Shown one piece after another: positions 33,330 to 41,366 of a DNA stretch of 41,366 bases. Each line of letters opens with the position of its first letter. Position 1 is the first letter of the stretch. This DNA comes from Clostridiales bacterium (lineage in GTDB: Bacteria; Bacillota; Clostridia; Lachnospirales; WQUN01). Location: the NCBI GenBank assembly GCA_031269465.1, contig JAISZB010000222.1:1-41366 (forward strand), given 5' to 3'. The translations under genes and the position numbers were made by a program. A model generated the notes under the pieces. It was not told where the DNA came from and searched no databases. It worked only from the letters and a program-made list of their open reading frames with translations.

Positions 33330-34718
33330 TTATACTTTCTTATAAGGAACCTCTGCGTCAAACCAGACGTTTCCTATTTTAAGCGCATTGTAGAGATCCC
33401 TGTAAGGAAGCTCACGGACATTTTTTATTCCGGCCTTTGCGCAAAGCGCCGCAGCGGTTCCGGCAGCCTGTCCCATTGCCATGCATGAAACAGTATTTCG
33501 GGTAGACATATGGGCAACCCAATCGGAGGTTATCATCATGCCGATCGCAAACAGGTTATCTTTGCACTTTACTTCCATCGCGCGGTATGGCAAGCCGTAG
33601 GTGCCTCCGTCCTTGATCTGGACTCGAGGCGCCAAATCGTGAAATCCGTAGGAAAATACCTCATCCGGAAAATGCCTGCCAGTCGCGACATCCTCGCGGG
33701 TGACATCATACTCGCATTCGATGCAGCGTCCGCGCCGAATGGTAGTAGTCGGAGCAGTGCGGGCGATAAACGCATTTTCCGCGCCTGGAATAGTTTTCCG
33801 TAGAAGCTGTATGGCTGCGCGCTGGCGCCTGCGCAGCTCATACTCCGCATCGGCTAAAGCGTCCCGATCTGTAGGCGACTTCGACATCTGGAAGTTTATT
33901 TTTATGAACATCAGGTAGTTGTCCTGCAAAGTAGTCGTTACAGAACTCATGCCTATATCATTGGCGTCTTTCTCAAAGTCGCGAGATATGCTTTTAAACT
34001 TGCCGTCTACGCGGATCAGCTGGTCGTTTCTCCCGCTGCGCGGGCCGCGCGCGTATTCGGTTAGCGCTCCGGCATTGCGCAGGAAGGCGTAGTATTTATC
34101 AATATCAATTCCTCCAACTCCCATGCTGTTTGCAACGCCGTGATCATTAGGCTCCGTATATTTCGCACCCGCCCTGGCGCTGAGATCTCCGTAGCCTGTC
34201 GCATCAATGAAAATTTTTCCAAGGACAGCCTCGCAGCCTTCATGGCTCTCCGTTATCGCCCCCGACACTCTGTCGCCTTCAAGGACGACATCTGAAACAA
34301 AGGTGTTGAGCATCACATGGACGCCTGCTTCCCGAAGCATTTCAAGAATAATAAGCTTATATACCTCAACATCAACGCAGAGCGCGTCATCGTCATACTC
34401 ATAATGGAGCAATGTGTCATTGTGTCCGGAGCAGCCTCCAGCTGCGTACAGGCGCTGGATGAACTCCTCTGGAATTCCGCGGACAACCATCCTCTTCTCC
34501 ACGTTGAATGCGCGGCCGAGGTTGTAGAAACTGTGCAGTCCGCAGCCGCCTTCGCTGGCGATCCCGCCCACATAGCCCTTCTGCTCGATCAGCGCTGTTT
34601 TCGCGCCGCACCTCGCGGCTGCTACAGCAGCGAAGACTCCGCCAGTGCCTCCGCCCGCCACTACAACGTCGTATGACCGTGCGGACACTTTTTGCTCTGG
34701 CTTGATGATGTATTCCAT
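33330..34718 (-). CDS. FAD-dependent oxidoreductase (FAD_oxidored family)
   Basis: A 462-aa cytosolic flavoprotein. The N-terminal Rossmann fold has VVVAGGGTGGVFAAVAAARCG (dinucleotide motif at 22-27), followed by 'ALIEQKGYVGGIASEGG', 'IFIDATGYGDLSARAGA' and the C-terminal FAD-contact 'NLFAIGMMI' and 'VSCMAMGQAAGTAAALC'. This is the architecture of the PF12831-type family, often found with carbohydrate or aromatic catabolism; no substrate can be assigned. I place the start at the Met at 34718 (AAGGAG upstream). Single gene without an operon partner. Confidence 0.82.
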   Translation of the reverse strand: MEYIIKPEQKVSARSYDVVVAGGGTGGVFAAVAAARCGAKTALIEQKGYVGGIASEGGCGLHSFYNLGRAFNVEKRMVVRGIPEEFIQRLYAAGGCSGHNDTLLHYEYDDDALCVDVEVYKLIILEMLREAGVHVMLNTFVSDVVLEGDRVSGAITESHEGCEAVLGKIFIDATGYGDLSARAGAKYTEPNDHGVANSMGVGGIDIDKYYAFLRNAGALTEYARGPRSGRNDQLIRVDGKFKSISRDFEKDANDIGMSSVTTTLQDNYLMFIKINFQMSKSPTDRDALADAEYELRRRQRAAIQLLRKTIPGAENAFIARTAPTTTIRRGRCIECEYDVTREDVATGRHFPDEVFSYGFHDLAPRVQIKDGGTYGLPYRAMEVKCKDNLFAIGMMITSDWVAHMSTRNTVSCMAMGQAAGTAAALCAKAGIKNVRELPYRDLYNALKIGNVWFDAEVPYKKV

Positions 34719-34896
34719 GATTGCGCCATCTCCTTCAATTAACAGTTCTTGCTCTTGCTTACGCTTCATTCTGCTGATTCGACGGCTAGACGCCTATTAA
34801 ACCGATGCGCATTGAAAGATCCGATTTAGAGGCAGGTTTACGCAACGCTAAAGCGGATAATCCATCCCTGAAACCGGTACTCTTGACTGTGCGCAG

Positions 34897-35039
34897 TATA
34901 TGCTGATTTGCACATGAACGCTCCTATTTTGGAGCATGACTGTACAGCGGTGCGAAATGCCGATATCGTCGTTTCGCGCCTTGAAGGTGAACTGTCAGGC
35001 CCCAAAACCGGTGCATTTGACTGCAAATCCGTCGGCATA
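34897..35039 (+). repeat. Palindromic MITE-like repeat, full copy upstream of the oxidoreductase
   Basis: About 143 bp from TATATGCTGATTTGCACATG to TGCAAATCCGTCGGCATA, with GGAGCATGACTGTACAGCG, the core AAATGCCGATATCGTC and a right arm AACTGTCAGGCCCCAAAACCGG. Confidence 0.75.
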
Positions 35040-35294
35040 ACCTGAAAGCAAGAAGCTCCCCAGCATTTGCATAAGCTCCAAGAGACAATGCCTAACTTAA
35101 TTATAAGGGTATTTGAACCTAGCAACTGTTTAAAATTAATACAAATTTATAAAGGGAAAGGAACCTTGAGTAGCCCATTCATCTTGAATAGACAAAATCA
35201 ACCTGTTATGATTAGATGTTTTCTGCTTTTTCTAATATCATTGCTTGCTTTTTACAATAGTTTTAGTTTTACTTTATTGTTAATAGATTATAAT

Positions 35295-35313
35295 GAAAAT
35301 GAAAATCATTGAT
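35295..35313. promoter_or_regulatory. Fur-box-like operator
   Basis: GAAAATGAAAATCATTGAT matches 14 of 19 positions of the classical Fur box (GATAATGATAATCATTATC). It directly follows a TATAAT (35289-35294) and precedes, by 45 bases, a good ribosome binding site (GGAGG at 35348) and an ATG at 35358. This suggests an iron-repressed gene once lay here. Confidence 0.4.
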
Positions 35314-35357
35314 ATAATCCCCATATATTAAAACATGAATTCAATTCGGAGGTCTCT

Positions 35358-35554
35358 ATGGTTCAACTGTACTTGCATGAACATTTAACTGTATAGTTGA
35401 TTTGCTTCAAAATACAAATATCAAAGTCACAGACATTGTCATAGTTGCTATTGATGGTGTTTAAAACGAAAAGTTAATTGATATCATTTTTAGCTTTGAA
35501 ACGCTCTTGACTTGGAAAGGGATCATTCCAGAATTCAAAGGCATTTATCCGTGA
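35358..35554 (+). pseudogene. Small disrupted gene behind a Fur-like box
   Basis: The ATG at 35358 opens 12 codons and stops at 35394-35396. A frame shifted by one base continues from about 35387 with CIVDLLQNTNIKVTDIVIVA, one stop at about 35462, then an open run to 35554. The Fur-like box and ribosome binding site imply a real start. The protein family is not recognised. Confidence 0.35.
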
Positions 35555-35659
35555 TTTCTTTAGCGCCTCCGAATCTCCTCCTCACAATCCCATATACAAT
35601 CAAAATGATCCTTGATTTCATGTGCAGTCTTCACAAATAGTACATAAAAGTTGCTTCAA

Positions 35660-35740
35660 TATACTGATATGCATTAAAATGTCTGTTTTTAATAGGCATA
35701 TATGGCTGTAAACAGTATTAATCAAGAATTCTGGTTATTT
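35660..35740. repeat. Partial palindromic repeat copy
   Basis: Left end TATACTGATATGCATTAAAAT and a later GTATTAATCAAG that resembles the inner right arm. Decayed. Confidence 0.4.
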
Positions 35741-35907
35741 TTGGTTTTTTATAGATTTTTATTTTGGTTTTAATTGCTTTTTCTTGCTTGAAGGTGTAAA
35801 ATCAAAATATATTGAGGTTCAGCCACGCACCGATTTTGAATATGATTATCCTGCTTTAGAGCTGTATGATCTAGCTGCAAAACCGGAATTTTACTATGCT
35901 CCCCAAT

Positions 35908-35997
35908 TATAATATTTGCGTTCAAATGCGCCTTTTGGAGTTTGAGACGTTTTACAATTAAGCTCCAAAATGGAAATTTCCTTATGCAAATCAGTTA
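35908..35997. repeat. Core-deleted palindromic repeat copy
   Basis: GCGCCTTTTGGAGTTTGAG on the left and ACAATTAAGCTCCAAAATGG on the right, ending ATGCAAATCAGTTA. The central palindrome is missing. Confidence 0.55.
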
Positions 35998-36100
35998 TCC
36001 AGCCTTTATTCGGAAATTATTTTCAATCCTCATTAACAAAGAGCAGAGTCAATCACCCCATACTAAAGCTAGAGGCTTGCAATTGCAAACACTGATTGAC

Positions 36101-36236
36101 TATACTGCTTTTCATACAAAATTACCTTTTTTGGAGCTTGATTATACAGCGAGCGCAAAATGCCGATTTCGGCATTTCGCGCCATTCAATGGATAATCAA
36201 GCTCCAAAAAAGGAACATTTGATGAAAAGCGGTATA
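36101..36236 (+). repeat. Palindromic MITE-like repeat, best-preserved copy
   Basis: 136 bp from TATACTGCTTTTCAT to GATGAAAAGCGGTATA. Inner arms TTGGAGCTTGATTATACAG and GATAATCAAGCTCCAAAAAA surround AAATGCCGATTTCGGCATTT. The whole unit can fold into a long imperfect hairpin. I use this as the reference copy. Confidence 0.88.
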
Positions 36237-37055
36237 GCCTAAGTCTCAAGCAAGAGACTGCGCTGTCCAAGAATACATAGGCGGAGGACCGGGCAAGGCC
36301 GCACACATTAGCGGATGAAACCCCCGTCCAGCAGGGTACAGCCATACCACCGGCAACGGAGCATTTTAAGCGGCAGCGGCTGGGAAATGGGCCTGAAAGC
36401 TGCCGGATCCCGAAATTATCCGCGGCGGAAATGCGGCGGCGCATAGCCAGGCCCCGGTCAAGGGACGCTTTCGCCATGCCCGGAGATGGGAGCCGAATGA
36501 CAGCTGAACTGGATGGGATAAAACAGGTGGAGGCCAGATGCCTTTTGCCGAGCCGGTTGCGGGGAGCCGTGCGCGCGGATCTGCGGAGGGAGAATGCTGC
36601 GGGGTATTCGCCTACTCAGCTTCCGGAGCGGTTGCTCCAGCTCCGTACTCGCAGTCTGCAACTGGCCAGCCGCTGTACGGCGGCGCGGAGAAAGAAGAGC
36701 TGTGCGCCGCCGAGGGCTGATGCGGCCGGCCCGCCCTCGACGCGAAGAGCATTCAAGCGGCAATCGAAAAGCGCCCTTGACGCAAGGAGCAATAGGAAGA
36801 CGCGCCGCAGGAAGCCGAGATTCAGCAGCGCGTCCGCTCAAAACATAAAGGTTGGCTCGCCCCGCCTGCGCCGCTTTCATAGGCGCCAAGCGCCGGGCTT
36901 TCTACAACAGGCTAAAGGAAGAATATCTGAATGCGGGCGCGGCATACGGCTATGCCGCCGAAAGCGCGAGAATCGGAAATGGCTTGGAGAAAGACCGCGC
37001 GGCAGACGCAAGATGCGCCGGCGGCAATCCAAGATCCATTCCCTTGGATGCCATC
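36237..37055. other. GC-rich decayed coding region between two repeat copies
   Basis: About 0.8 kb of Arg/Ala-rich frames without ribosome binding sites. One stretch near 36905-36990 reads like protein (RLKEEYLNAGAAYGYAAESA). It is bracketed by repeat copies at 36101 and 37056, so it may be DNA carried or trapped between them. No family recognised. Confidence 0.4.
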
Positions 37056-37158
37056 TATACCGCTTTTCATCAAATGTTCCTTTTTTGGAGCTTGATTATC
37101 CATTGAAGCCTGTATAATCAAGCTCCAAAAAAGGTAATTTTATATGAAAAGCAGTATA
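37056..37158 (-). repeat. Core-deleted palindromic repeat copy
   Basis: 103 bp from TATACCGCTTTTCAT to TATGAAAAGCAGTATA with both inner arms (GGAGCTTGATTATCC, ATAATCAAGCTCC) but no central palindrome. Almost identical to the left part of the composite copy at 32547. Confidence 0.8.
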
Positions 37159-37265
37159 CATGCAGAAAGCGCTGGATTGCGAGAAAATATCCGCAGGCAA
37201 AAGTTATAAGAAACTAACTCCATTGATTAAGAGAACTACTATTCCAGCCGAAAGGGAAGGAGGAT

Positions 37266-37310
37266 GTGCGGCTTCCTCCCCATGCCTAAAGGCAAGGGGC
37301 TTCGCCGCAC
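37266..37310. mobile_element. IS200/IS605-type end hairpin at the start of a gene
   Basis: GTGCGG / CCGCAC outer stem, CCCC / GGGG inner stem and TGCC-TAAA-GGCA tip. Sequences of the form 'GCGG-TTCCTCCCC-...-GGGG-TTC-CCGC' are typical right ends of the IS200/IS605 group. The preceding 100 bases have no recognisable tnpB. It lies 8 bases before the ATG I prefer for the next gene. Confidence 0.45.
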
Positions 37311-37317
37311 AACAACG

Positions 37318-37935
37318 ATGAAAAACGGATTTCACAGGCCAACATCTATAGACTTGAATCTTTTCAGTGAAATCGTCCGTGAAATGATTTCAGATCTGAA
37401 AGAGCTTGACAGTGGAAAAGCCAAGGAAGAAATTGTGATTGAATGCGTGAAAACTTACATATATGCGGCAAGACCGTTAAACCACGGCACCGGCATGCTG
37501 TTCTGGGGCTTTGGAGATCCGAGCGCCATGCCTTCAGACGCGCGCGTCGATTATTTCTACTTTCCTTCATATATCGCCGTAAGCTTTATGGCCAGAGCAA
37601 AACTTGAATTTGGCGATAAAGTCGCAAACCTTCCAAACTTTAAAAGCACTTTGAAGAAAGGCATGGCTGGAGCTGCTAGCAGAAGCTTTTTAGGCCATGG
37701 ATACGAGAGCTATTACGGCCTGCTATCATGCTTCGAAGTCTTCGCCATAGCAGACATGAAGAGGTTCGTTGATCTATTTCCAAAGATCTGCCCTATATTT
37801 ACGAGCAAATTCTATTGGGCGCTTGACTGCATTCAACAAGGGCTCTCGGGAGGAATTCTTCATGACGAGTGGGATGCCGACTATTCCTCCAAAGCGGAGG
37901 AAGTATTGTCTCTACTGATGCGAAGCGGCAAATAA
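37318..37935 (+). CDS. Hypothetical protein, start close to a transposon-end hairpin
   Basis: A 205-aa soluble protein with mixed alpha/beta character, no signal peptide and no recognised family. Aromatic-rich central part ('MLFWGFGDPSAMPSDARVDYFYFP', abbreviated as FWGFGDPSA) and a Gly-His-Tyr block (LGHGYESYYG). The ATG at 37318 lacks a clear ribosome binding site; an in-frame ATG at 37264 directly abuts AGGAGG and would add 18 residues encoded by the hairpin. The insertion may have replaced the native upstream region. A bidirectional terminator follows. Confidence 0.65.
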   Translation: MKNGFHRPTSIDLNLFSEIVREMISDLKELDSGKAKEEIVIECVKTYIYAARPLNHGTGMLFWGFGDPSAMPSDARVDYFYFPSYIAVSFMARAKLEFGDKVANLPNFKSTLKKGMAGAASRSFLGHGYESYYGLLSCFEVFAIADMKRFVDLFPKICPIFTSKFYWALDCIQQGLSGGILHDEWDADYSSKAEEVLSLLMRSGK

Positions 37936-38007
37936 ACGCCCAGAAAAGGGAACGCTCTTGAACTTAATTTAAGCTATCTCATGCAACCAAAATAGAGTCA
38001 AGCAAGA

Positions 38008-38037
38008 GGGAAATGAACATCTTTCAATTCATTTCCC
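38008..38037. terminator. Bidirectional terminator between convergent genes
   Basis: GGGAAATGAA / TTCATTTCCC perfect 10-bp arms, T-rich on the plus side, between the stop codons of the hypothetical gene (37935) and the peptidase gene (38052). Confidence 0.7.
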
Positions 38038-38051
38038 TTTACTTTACCGGC

Positions 38052-40091
38052 TTAATTGCTTAGATATATATCTCCATCTTCGACTACGATCTCCACCGCT
38101 TCAGAATAAGCGGCATTCTTCCTGGAGTCAATCATCTCAAATATCATCTTGAACCTGCCGTCTCCAAGGTCTTCTTCAGCAAACGAAGTGTTTTCGTCAA
38201 CTATGATGCTTTCAACAGCAAACCTTTCAAAATCATCCACATCAGAAGAGAGCGTCTGAGCATAATGCAAAGTTTGAATCTCGTCACCCGGTTGAAGCTT
38301 TATAAGATTTTTGTCAGCCATGCCGTTTTCCTCTAGCCAAGGCCTTGCGCCTAAGATTTCATACGCTTCTTCATTATAGTCATAGCAAACGCGCAGGCTT
38401 GCTTCCCTGCCGTTTAGCAGCATCGGAACTGAATAGAGATTGTAGTCCTCTCCTTCATAAGTTATATCCATATACACCGGGCACCCGTCTATCGCCCCCC
38501 ACACGCCTCGAAAATTGTCCTTGAACACTCCGCTCTCCCAATCCATATACAGATCGTTGTCCCGCCCCAATAGAAGGATCATGTCATATTCTTCATCTAT
38601 GTACGCAAGCTGAAAGTATACGCCTGAAAGAATGCTTGCCGCATGCGGCCCCAAATCAAGAACGGCATAGCCGTCTTCGTCCACATAAACCGGATGATCT
38701 TCCAAGCCAAGCTCATTTAGAGAAAGCACCTCCGGCGGCTCTTCCAATTGCGGCATTGAGGGCGCCTCAAGCGTCGCCGTTCCCGGCAGCGCTTCATACT
38801 CCATATTGCGGGCGTACTGCAATCCTTCATCGGAAAGCCTGCCTGACACCGCAAACTCATAGAGATATTCATAAGGCTTGTTTGAAGCGATTTGCACATA
38901 GGCTTGTAATGATTCCCTGTCCATGTCATAGGGATAGTAGCATGAGAGTCCGCTGGACTGCTTTCTGTAGGGACCGCTTATTTTATAGGCTACGCATTTA
39001 TCAAGAGCTTCAAGCGCAGCCTGCGCGTTTACCGGGAGCATGCGCGAAGCGCTTCTGACTAAATCGCCAATATCCACCATATTAGTGTATCCTTCATCTC
39101 GGTTGTTTGGCCCGTATTTTTCAGCGTATTCGGCCTCTCTTCCAAATGCTCCGAAGAACTGGGGATTTTCGCATGCAGCCGCAAGAGCCTCTATTCCGAT
39201 ATTGTCATAAGCGGCTACTAGCGGGACGATTTCCTTAAGATCAATCACGGACATGGTTATTTCTCCAGACTCGCTGTTTTCATAGCAGGCTGACTCATAT
39301 GAATCGCATATCACTTTTCCAAGCTCAATCCCGTTCATTCCGGGATCATCTGCGATAGCGCCAAAGATTCCTTCGTAATTCCAGCCGCTTCCAGGCTCTG
39401 TTTCCTGCGAAGCGACCATATATTCCGCAAAGCCTGCAAGAGACGATGCTGTGTCAATAGACGCCATCAAGCAGGCGTCAAAGCCCACCAGCTCAAACGG
39501 GGGATCATCCTCGGAAGCTTCACAAGCCGCCCCAAAGGCTTCTCTAAGCTCATCCAGGCTTAATGAGTCATTCTCATGCTGTTCGTCAAAGGCCACTCCA
39601 GAAAGGCTCCCCCCTCCATGATTCCATATGATTGCAACCTGATGATGGGCTGGATAGTTTTCGGTGCAGAATCTCAAAAAATCCGCCAGCGTCTCAGCTG
39701 AACCCATATTGGATACCGGTTGCTCGCCTATGAGGCGGAAGTCAAAAGAATCGTAGAGGAAGCGCTGCGCATAGCCGGGGTCTATAAAATTATTCTGCCA
39801 TTTTGCCGCGCCTCCAGTCTGGACGACTGCACAAATATTCTCAGGCAAGTCTACTGACAGCATTTCCATCAAGTCCCTTGTGGCCAAGCCTGCGCCGCTT
39901 TCTAAATCGCTTCCGCAAAGATACCAATAAATAGCCCAAGTATCAGCTTCGCTGTATTCATTGACGCTAATAAGTTCATCATCTATTTCATCAAAGGCAG
40001 CCTCATCGTCGTTGCAAGCTGCCAGACATGCAAAAAGAAGCGCGGCGGCAAGAAGCGCGATTCCTCTTGCTAGTTTTCTTGCATCAAACAT
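38052..40091 (-). CDS. Clostripain-family (C11) cysteine peptidase lipoprotein
   Basis: A 679-aa exported lipoprotein: type II signal peptide with lipobox LAAC (Cys26), an acidic linker, then the C11 peptidase domain (about 50-420). The catalytic dyad is visible: H158 in IIWNHGGGS and C207 in VGFDACLMAS. C11 peptidases cleave after Arg or Lys. The C-terminal 250 residues are beta-rich and acidic, perhaps a substrate- or surface-binding region. No autoprocessing linker of classical clostripain is obvious. GGGGGG lies about 11 bases before the ATG. It stands alone, facing a bidirectional terminator. Confidence 0.9.
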   Translation of the reverse strand: MFDARKLARGIALLAAALLFACLAACNDDEAAFDEIDDELISVNEYSEADTWAIYWYLCGSDLESGAGLATRDLMEMLSVDLPENICAVVQTGGAAKWQNNFIDPGYAQRFLYDSFDFRLIGEQPVSNMGSAETLADFLRFCTENYPAHHQVAIIWNHGGGSLSGVAFDEQHENDSLSLDELREAFGAACEASEDDPPFELVGFDACLMASIDTASSLAGFAEYMVASQETEPGSGWNYEGIFGAIADDPGMNGIELGKVICDSYESACYENSESGEITMSVIDLKEIVPLVAAYDNIGIEALAAACENPQFFGAFGREAEYAEKYGPNNRDEGYTNMVDIGDLVRSASRMLPVNAQAALEALDKCVAYKISGPYRKQSSGLSCYYPYDMDRESLQAYVQIASNKPYEYLYEFAVSGRLSDEGLQYARNMEYEALPGTATLEAPSMPQLEEPPEVLSLNELGLEDHPVYVDEDGYAVLDLGPHAASILSGVYFQLAYIDEEYDMILLLGRDNDLYMDWESGVFKDNFRGVWGAIDGCPVYMDITYEGEDYNLYSVPMLLNGREASLRVCYDYNEEAYEILGARPWLEENGMADKNLIKLQPGDEIQTLHYAQTLSSDVDDFERFAVESIIVDENTSFAEEDLGDGRFKMIFEMIDSRKNAAYSEAVEIVVEDGDIYLSN

Positions 40092-40341
40092 CTACTGCTG
40101 TTCCCCCCTTTACAGCGTCTAGCCTTCCATATCCATTCTTAATCCAACCGTTTATTTTGACTTTATCTCTTTGCGGCATTGAAAATAATCATCAGTTTTA
40201 TGCCGGGAATAGCGACCCCTAGTTCAGCGGCTTTAGCTTGGAGTTTATCTTAACGGGATGAGAGTGCGGAGTTTCAAGGCATTAATTGCTTTTAGCAGAA
40301 AGGCAGCGGATGGGCAGTAAGAAAGCAACCGCAGGATTTGT
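40092..40341. other. Upstream region of the peptidase gene
   Basis: No gene. I could not identify a convincing promoter pair for the minus-strand peptidase gene here. Confidence 0.4.
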
Positions 40342-40569
40342 TATACTGATTTTCGTACTAACCCTCTATGAAGCTGCGCTTCACCGCCAATGGTGAAAAT
40401 ATTAAGTCAACTGTGTCTTTGATGAATGGACAAATGTCCACAAAATGTATTTTCGTATTAAATTACCTTTTTTGGAGCTTGATTATCCACTGAGCATCGT
40501 TGTTCGACCGCTTTAACCCTTGGCGCGCGAGAGCGTCCACCATAGGTAGCCAGTATGCAAATCAGTATA
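40342..40569 (+). repeat. Composite palindromic repeat with the 105-bp module and unrelated core
   Basis: About 228 bp from TATACTGATTTTCGT to TATGCAAATCAGTATA. The left part is the inverted counterpart of the module in 32547-32749: hairpin TGAAGC-TGC-GCTTCA, palindrome TGGACA-AA-TGTCCA, then TTTTCGTATTAAATTACC and GGAGCTTGATTATCC. The core and right inner arm are replaced by other sequence (about 40500-40550). Confidence 0.7.
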
Positions 40570-40768
40570 AAATCAGGCCTATAATTTGACGCTTTCCTAC
40601 GAGTCCAGACATAGATTGATAGCATTCCTCGCAAGATATCCTTAGATGATTATTCAATGACAAGACGCGCATAATTAGCATAAAATCTTATAGGAGTGAC
40701 AAGCGCCGAATGTTGCGTGCATTCAAAATGCAACGATTTTAAGAGCATATTTTCCACTGAAGCATTGC

Positions 40769-40999
40769 CTAATGGGAACTTAAATTGGAACTTTCAAAAG
40801 AGCACCCGTTTAATGAGGATAGACTAAGCAGCGTTGTCAGCACAGAATATAATAATCTGTAAATCAAGCTTATTCCATTGGTTGATGAGATCTTTTCATT
40901 ATCTCTTCTACTATCCAATAAATAAATGATTTTGTCAAGCATGTCAGTATATTGACTGATTTTAGAGAATTCCAGCGCATTCCTCTCAAATGCAAACAC
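40769..40999 (-). CDS. Small ORF of doubtful status
   Basis: A 76-codon frame starting with GTG, with AGAGG about 11 bases upstream. The peptide has plausible helical character (SKISQYTDMLDKIIYLLDS) but no recognised family. The rest of the 0.8-kb end of the window is AT-rich and shows no gene. Confidence 0.25.
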   Translation of the reverse strand: MFAFERNALEFSKISQYTDMLDKIIYLLDSRRDNEKISSTNGISLIYRLLYSVLTTLLSLSSLNGCSFESSNLSSH

Positions 41000-41366
41000 T
41001 CGAACTTAGACCTCTTAGAAGACGCTCATCCTGGGGCGTTTTCGATGATTCAAGCGCAGCGGATATAAACTTGGCAGTCCCTTCGTAGCTATTCCGACGG
41101 CTTGCAAAGCGACTACATTTTTGATTAAATTTGTCGATTATTCTGTCATAACTAACCTTGCAATGTATTTATTAACATTATAATTTACATAAACCTGCAA
41201 ACATGATTAGAAGATTTTTATATATTGAATTATAAGAATTGCAAAACAATGTTTGCAAAGATGGCAATCCATTGCGAAAGGTTCTACGAGCATCGAACAC
41301 TGATTTTTGATTTTCCCATTGCAAATTCCGGAAATTAGTGTAGAATAAAGTGCACACGACATTTTT

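Noticed and set aside
10343..36236. CRISPR array as an explanation for the repeats
   Set aside because: Copies are kilobases apart, 50-230 bp long, palindromic and in both orientations. No regular spacers or cas genes.

Overview
The window reads as a chromosomal segment of a low-to-mid-GC Firmicute of the class Clostridia. The evidence is the gene set (asp23-fakA-recG and rsmD-coaD clusters, a clostripain-type C11 peptidase lipoprotein, an Amidase_6 protein, a tandem-HAMP chemoreceptor), AGGAGG-type ribosome binding sites and canonical sigma-A promoters. A narrower assignment is not possible from the sequence alone.

Layout: 1-5.4 kb is an accessory stretch with an IS1595-type transposase relic, an orphan LytTR regulator with a degenerate receiver, a divergent SEDS-like membrane protein and a secreted protein of unknown function. 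5.4-7.9 kb holds a GC-rich phage-like relic and an intact AAA-ATPase/PD-(D/E)XK protein. 8.2-10.3 kb is a kdgA-kdgK operon for the end of uronate/2-keto-3-deoxygluconate catabolism, in which the aldolase is fused to a VOC domain. 11.1-18.3 kb is a minus-strand housekeeping block: asp23, fakA, recG, rsmD, coaD, a possible small coupled ORF and a coiled-coil protein. 18.7-23.6 kb carries a GH3 glycosidase, divergent from asp23, and a chemoreceptor. 23.7-28.1 kb carries an Amidase_6 protein, dnaB with a structured leader, and glmS. 28.7-33.1 kb has a lipoprotein, relics of a mobile-element replication protein, an ISNCY transposase and a TnpB, and a tRNA-Pro(GGG). 33.3-40.1 kb has an FAD-dependent oxidoreductase, a Fur-like box with a broken gene, a hypothetical protein and a C11 peptidase lipoprotein. 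The last 1.2 kb has no convincing gene.

The most striking feature is a family of palindromic, MITE-like intergenic repeats. I count about 16 full, short, composite or partial copies in 41 kb. The full form is about 133-136 bp, begins TATACTGATTTTCAT (or TTTGCAT), ends with the inverse, and contains two inner arms (GGAGCTTGATTAT / ATAATCAAGCTCC) around a central GCCGATATCGGC-like palindrome. Copies sit in the leader of glmS, directly upstream of the chemoreceptor and kdgA, between recG and rsmD, and beside mobile-element relics. No intact transposase lies in the window, so the family is probably mobilised in trans. Several copies lie where they would alter transcription or leader RNA structure of the adjacent gene.
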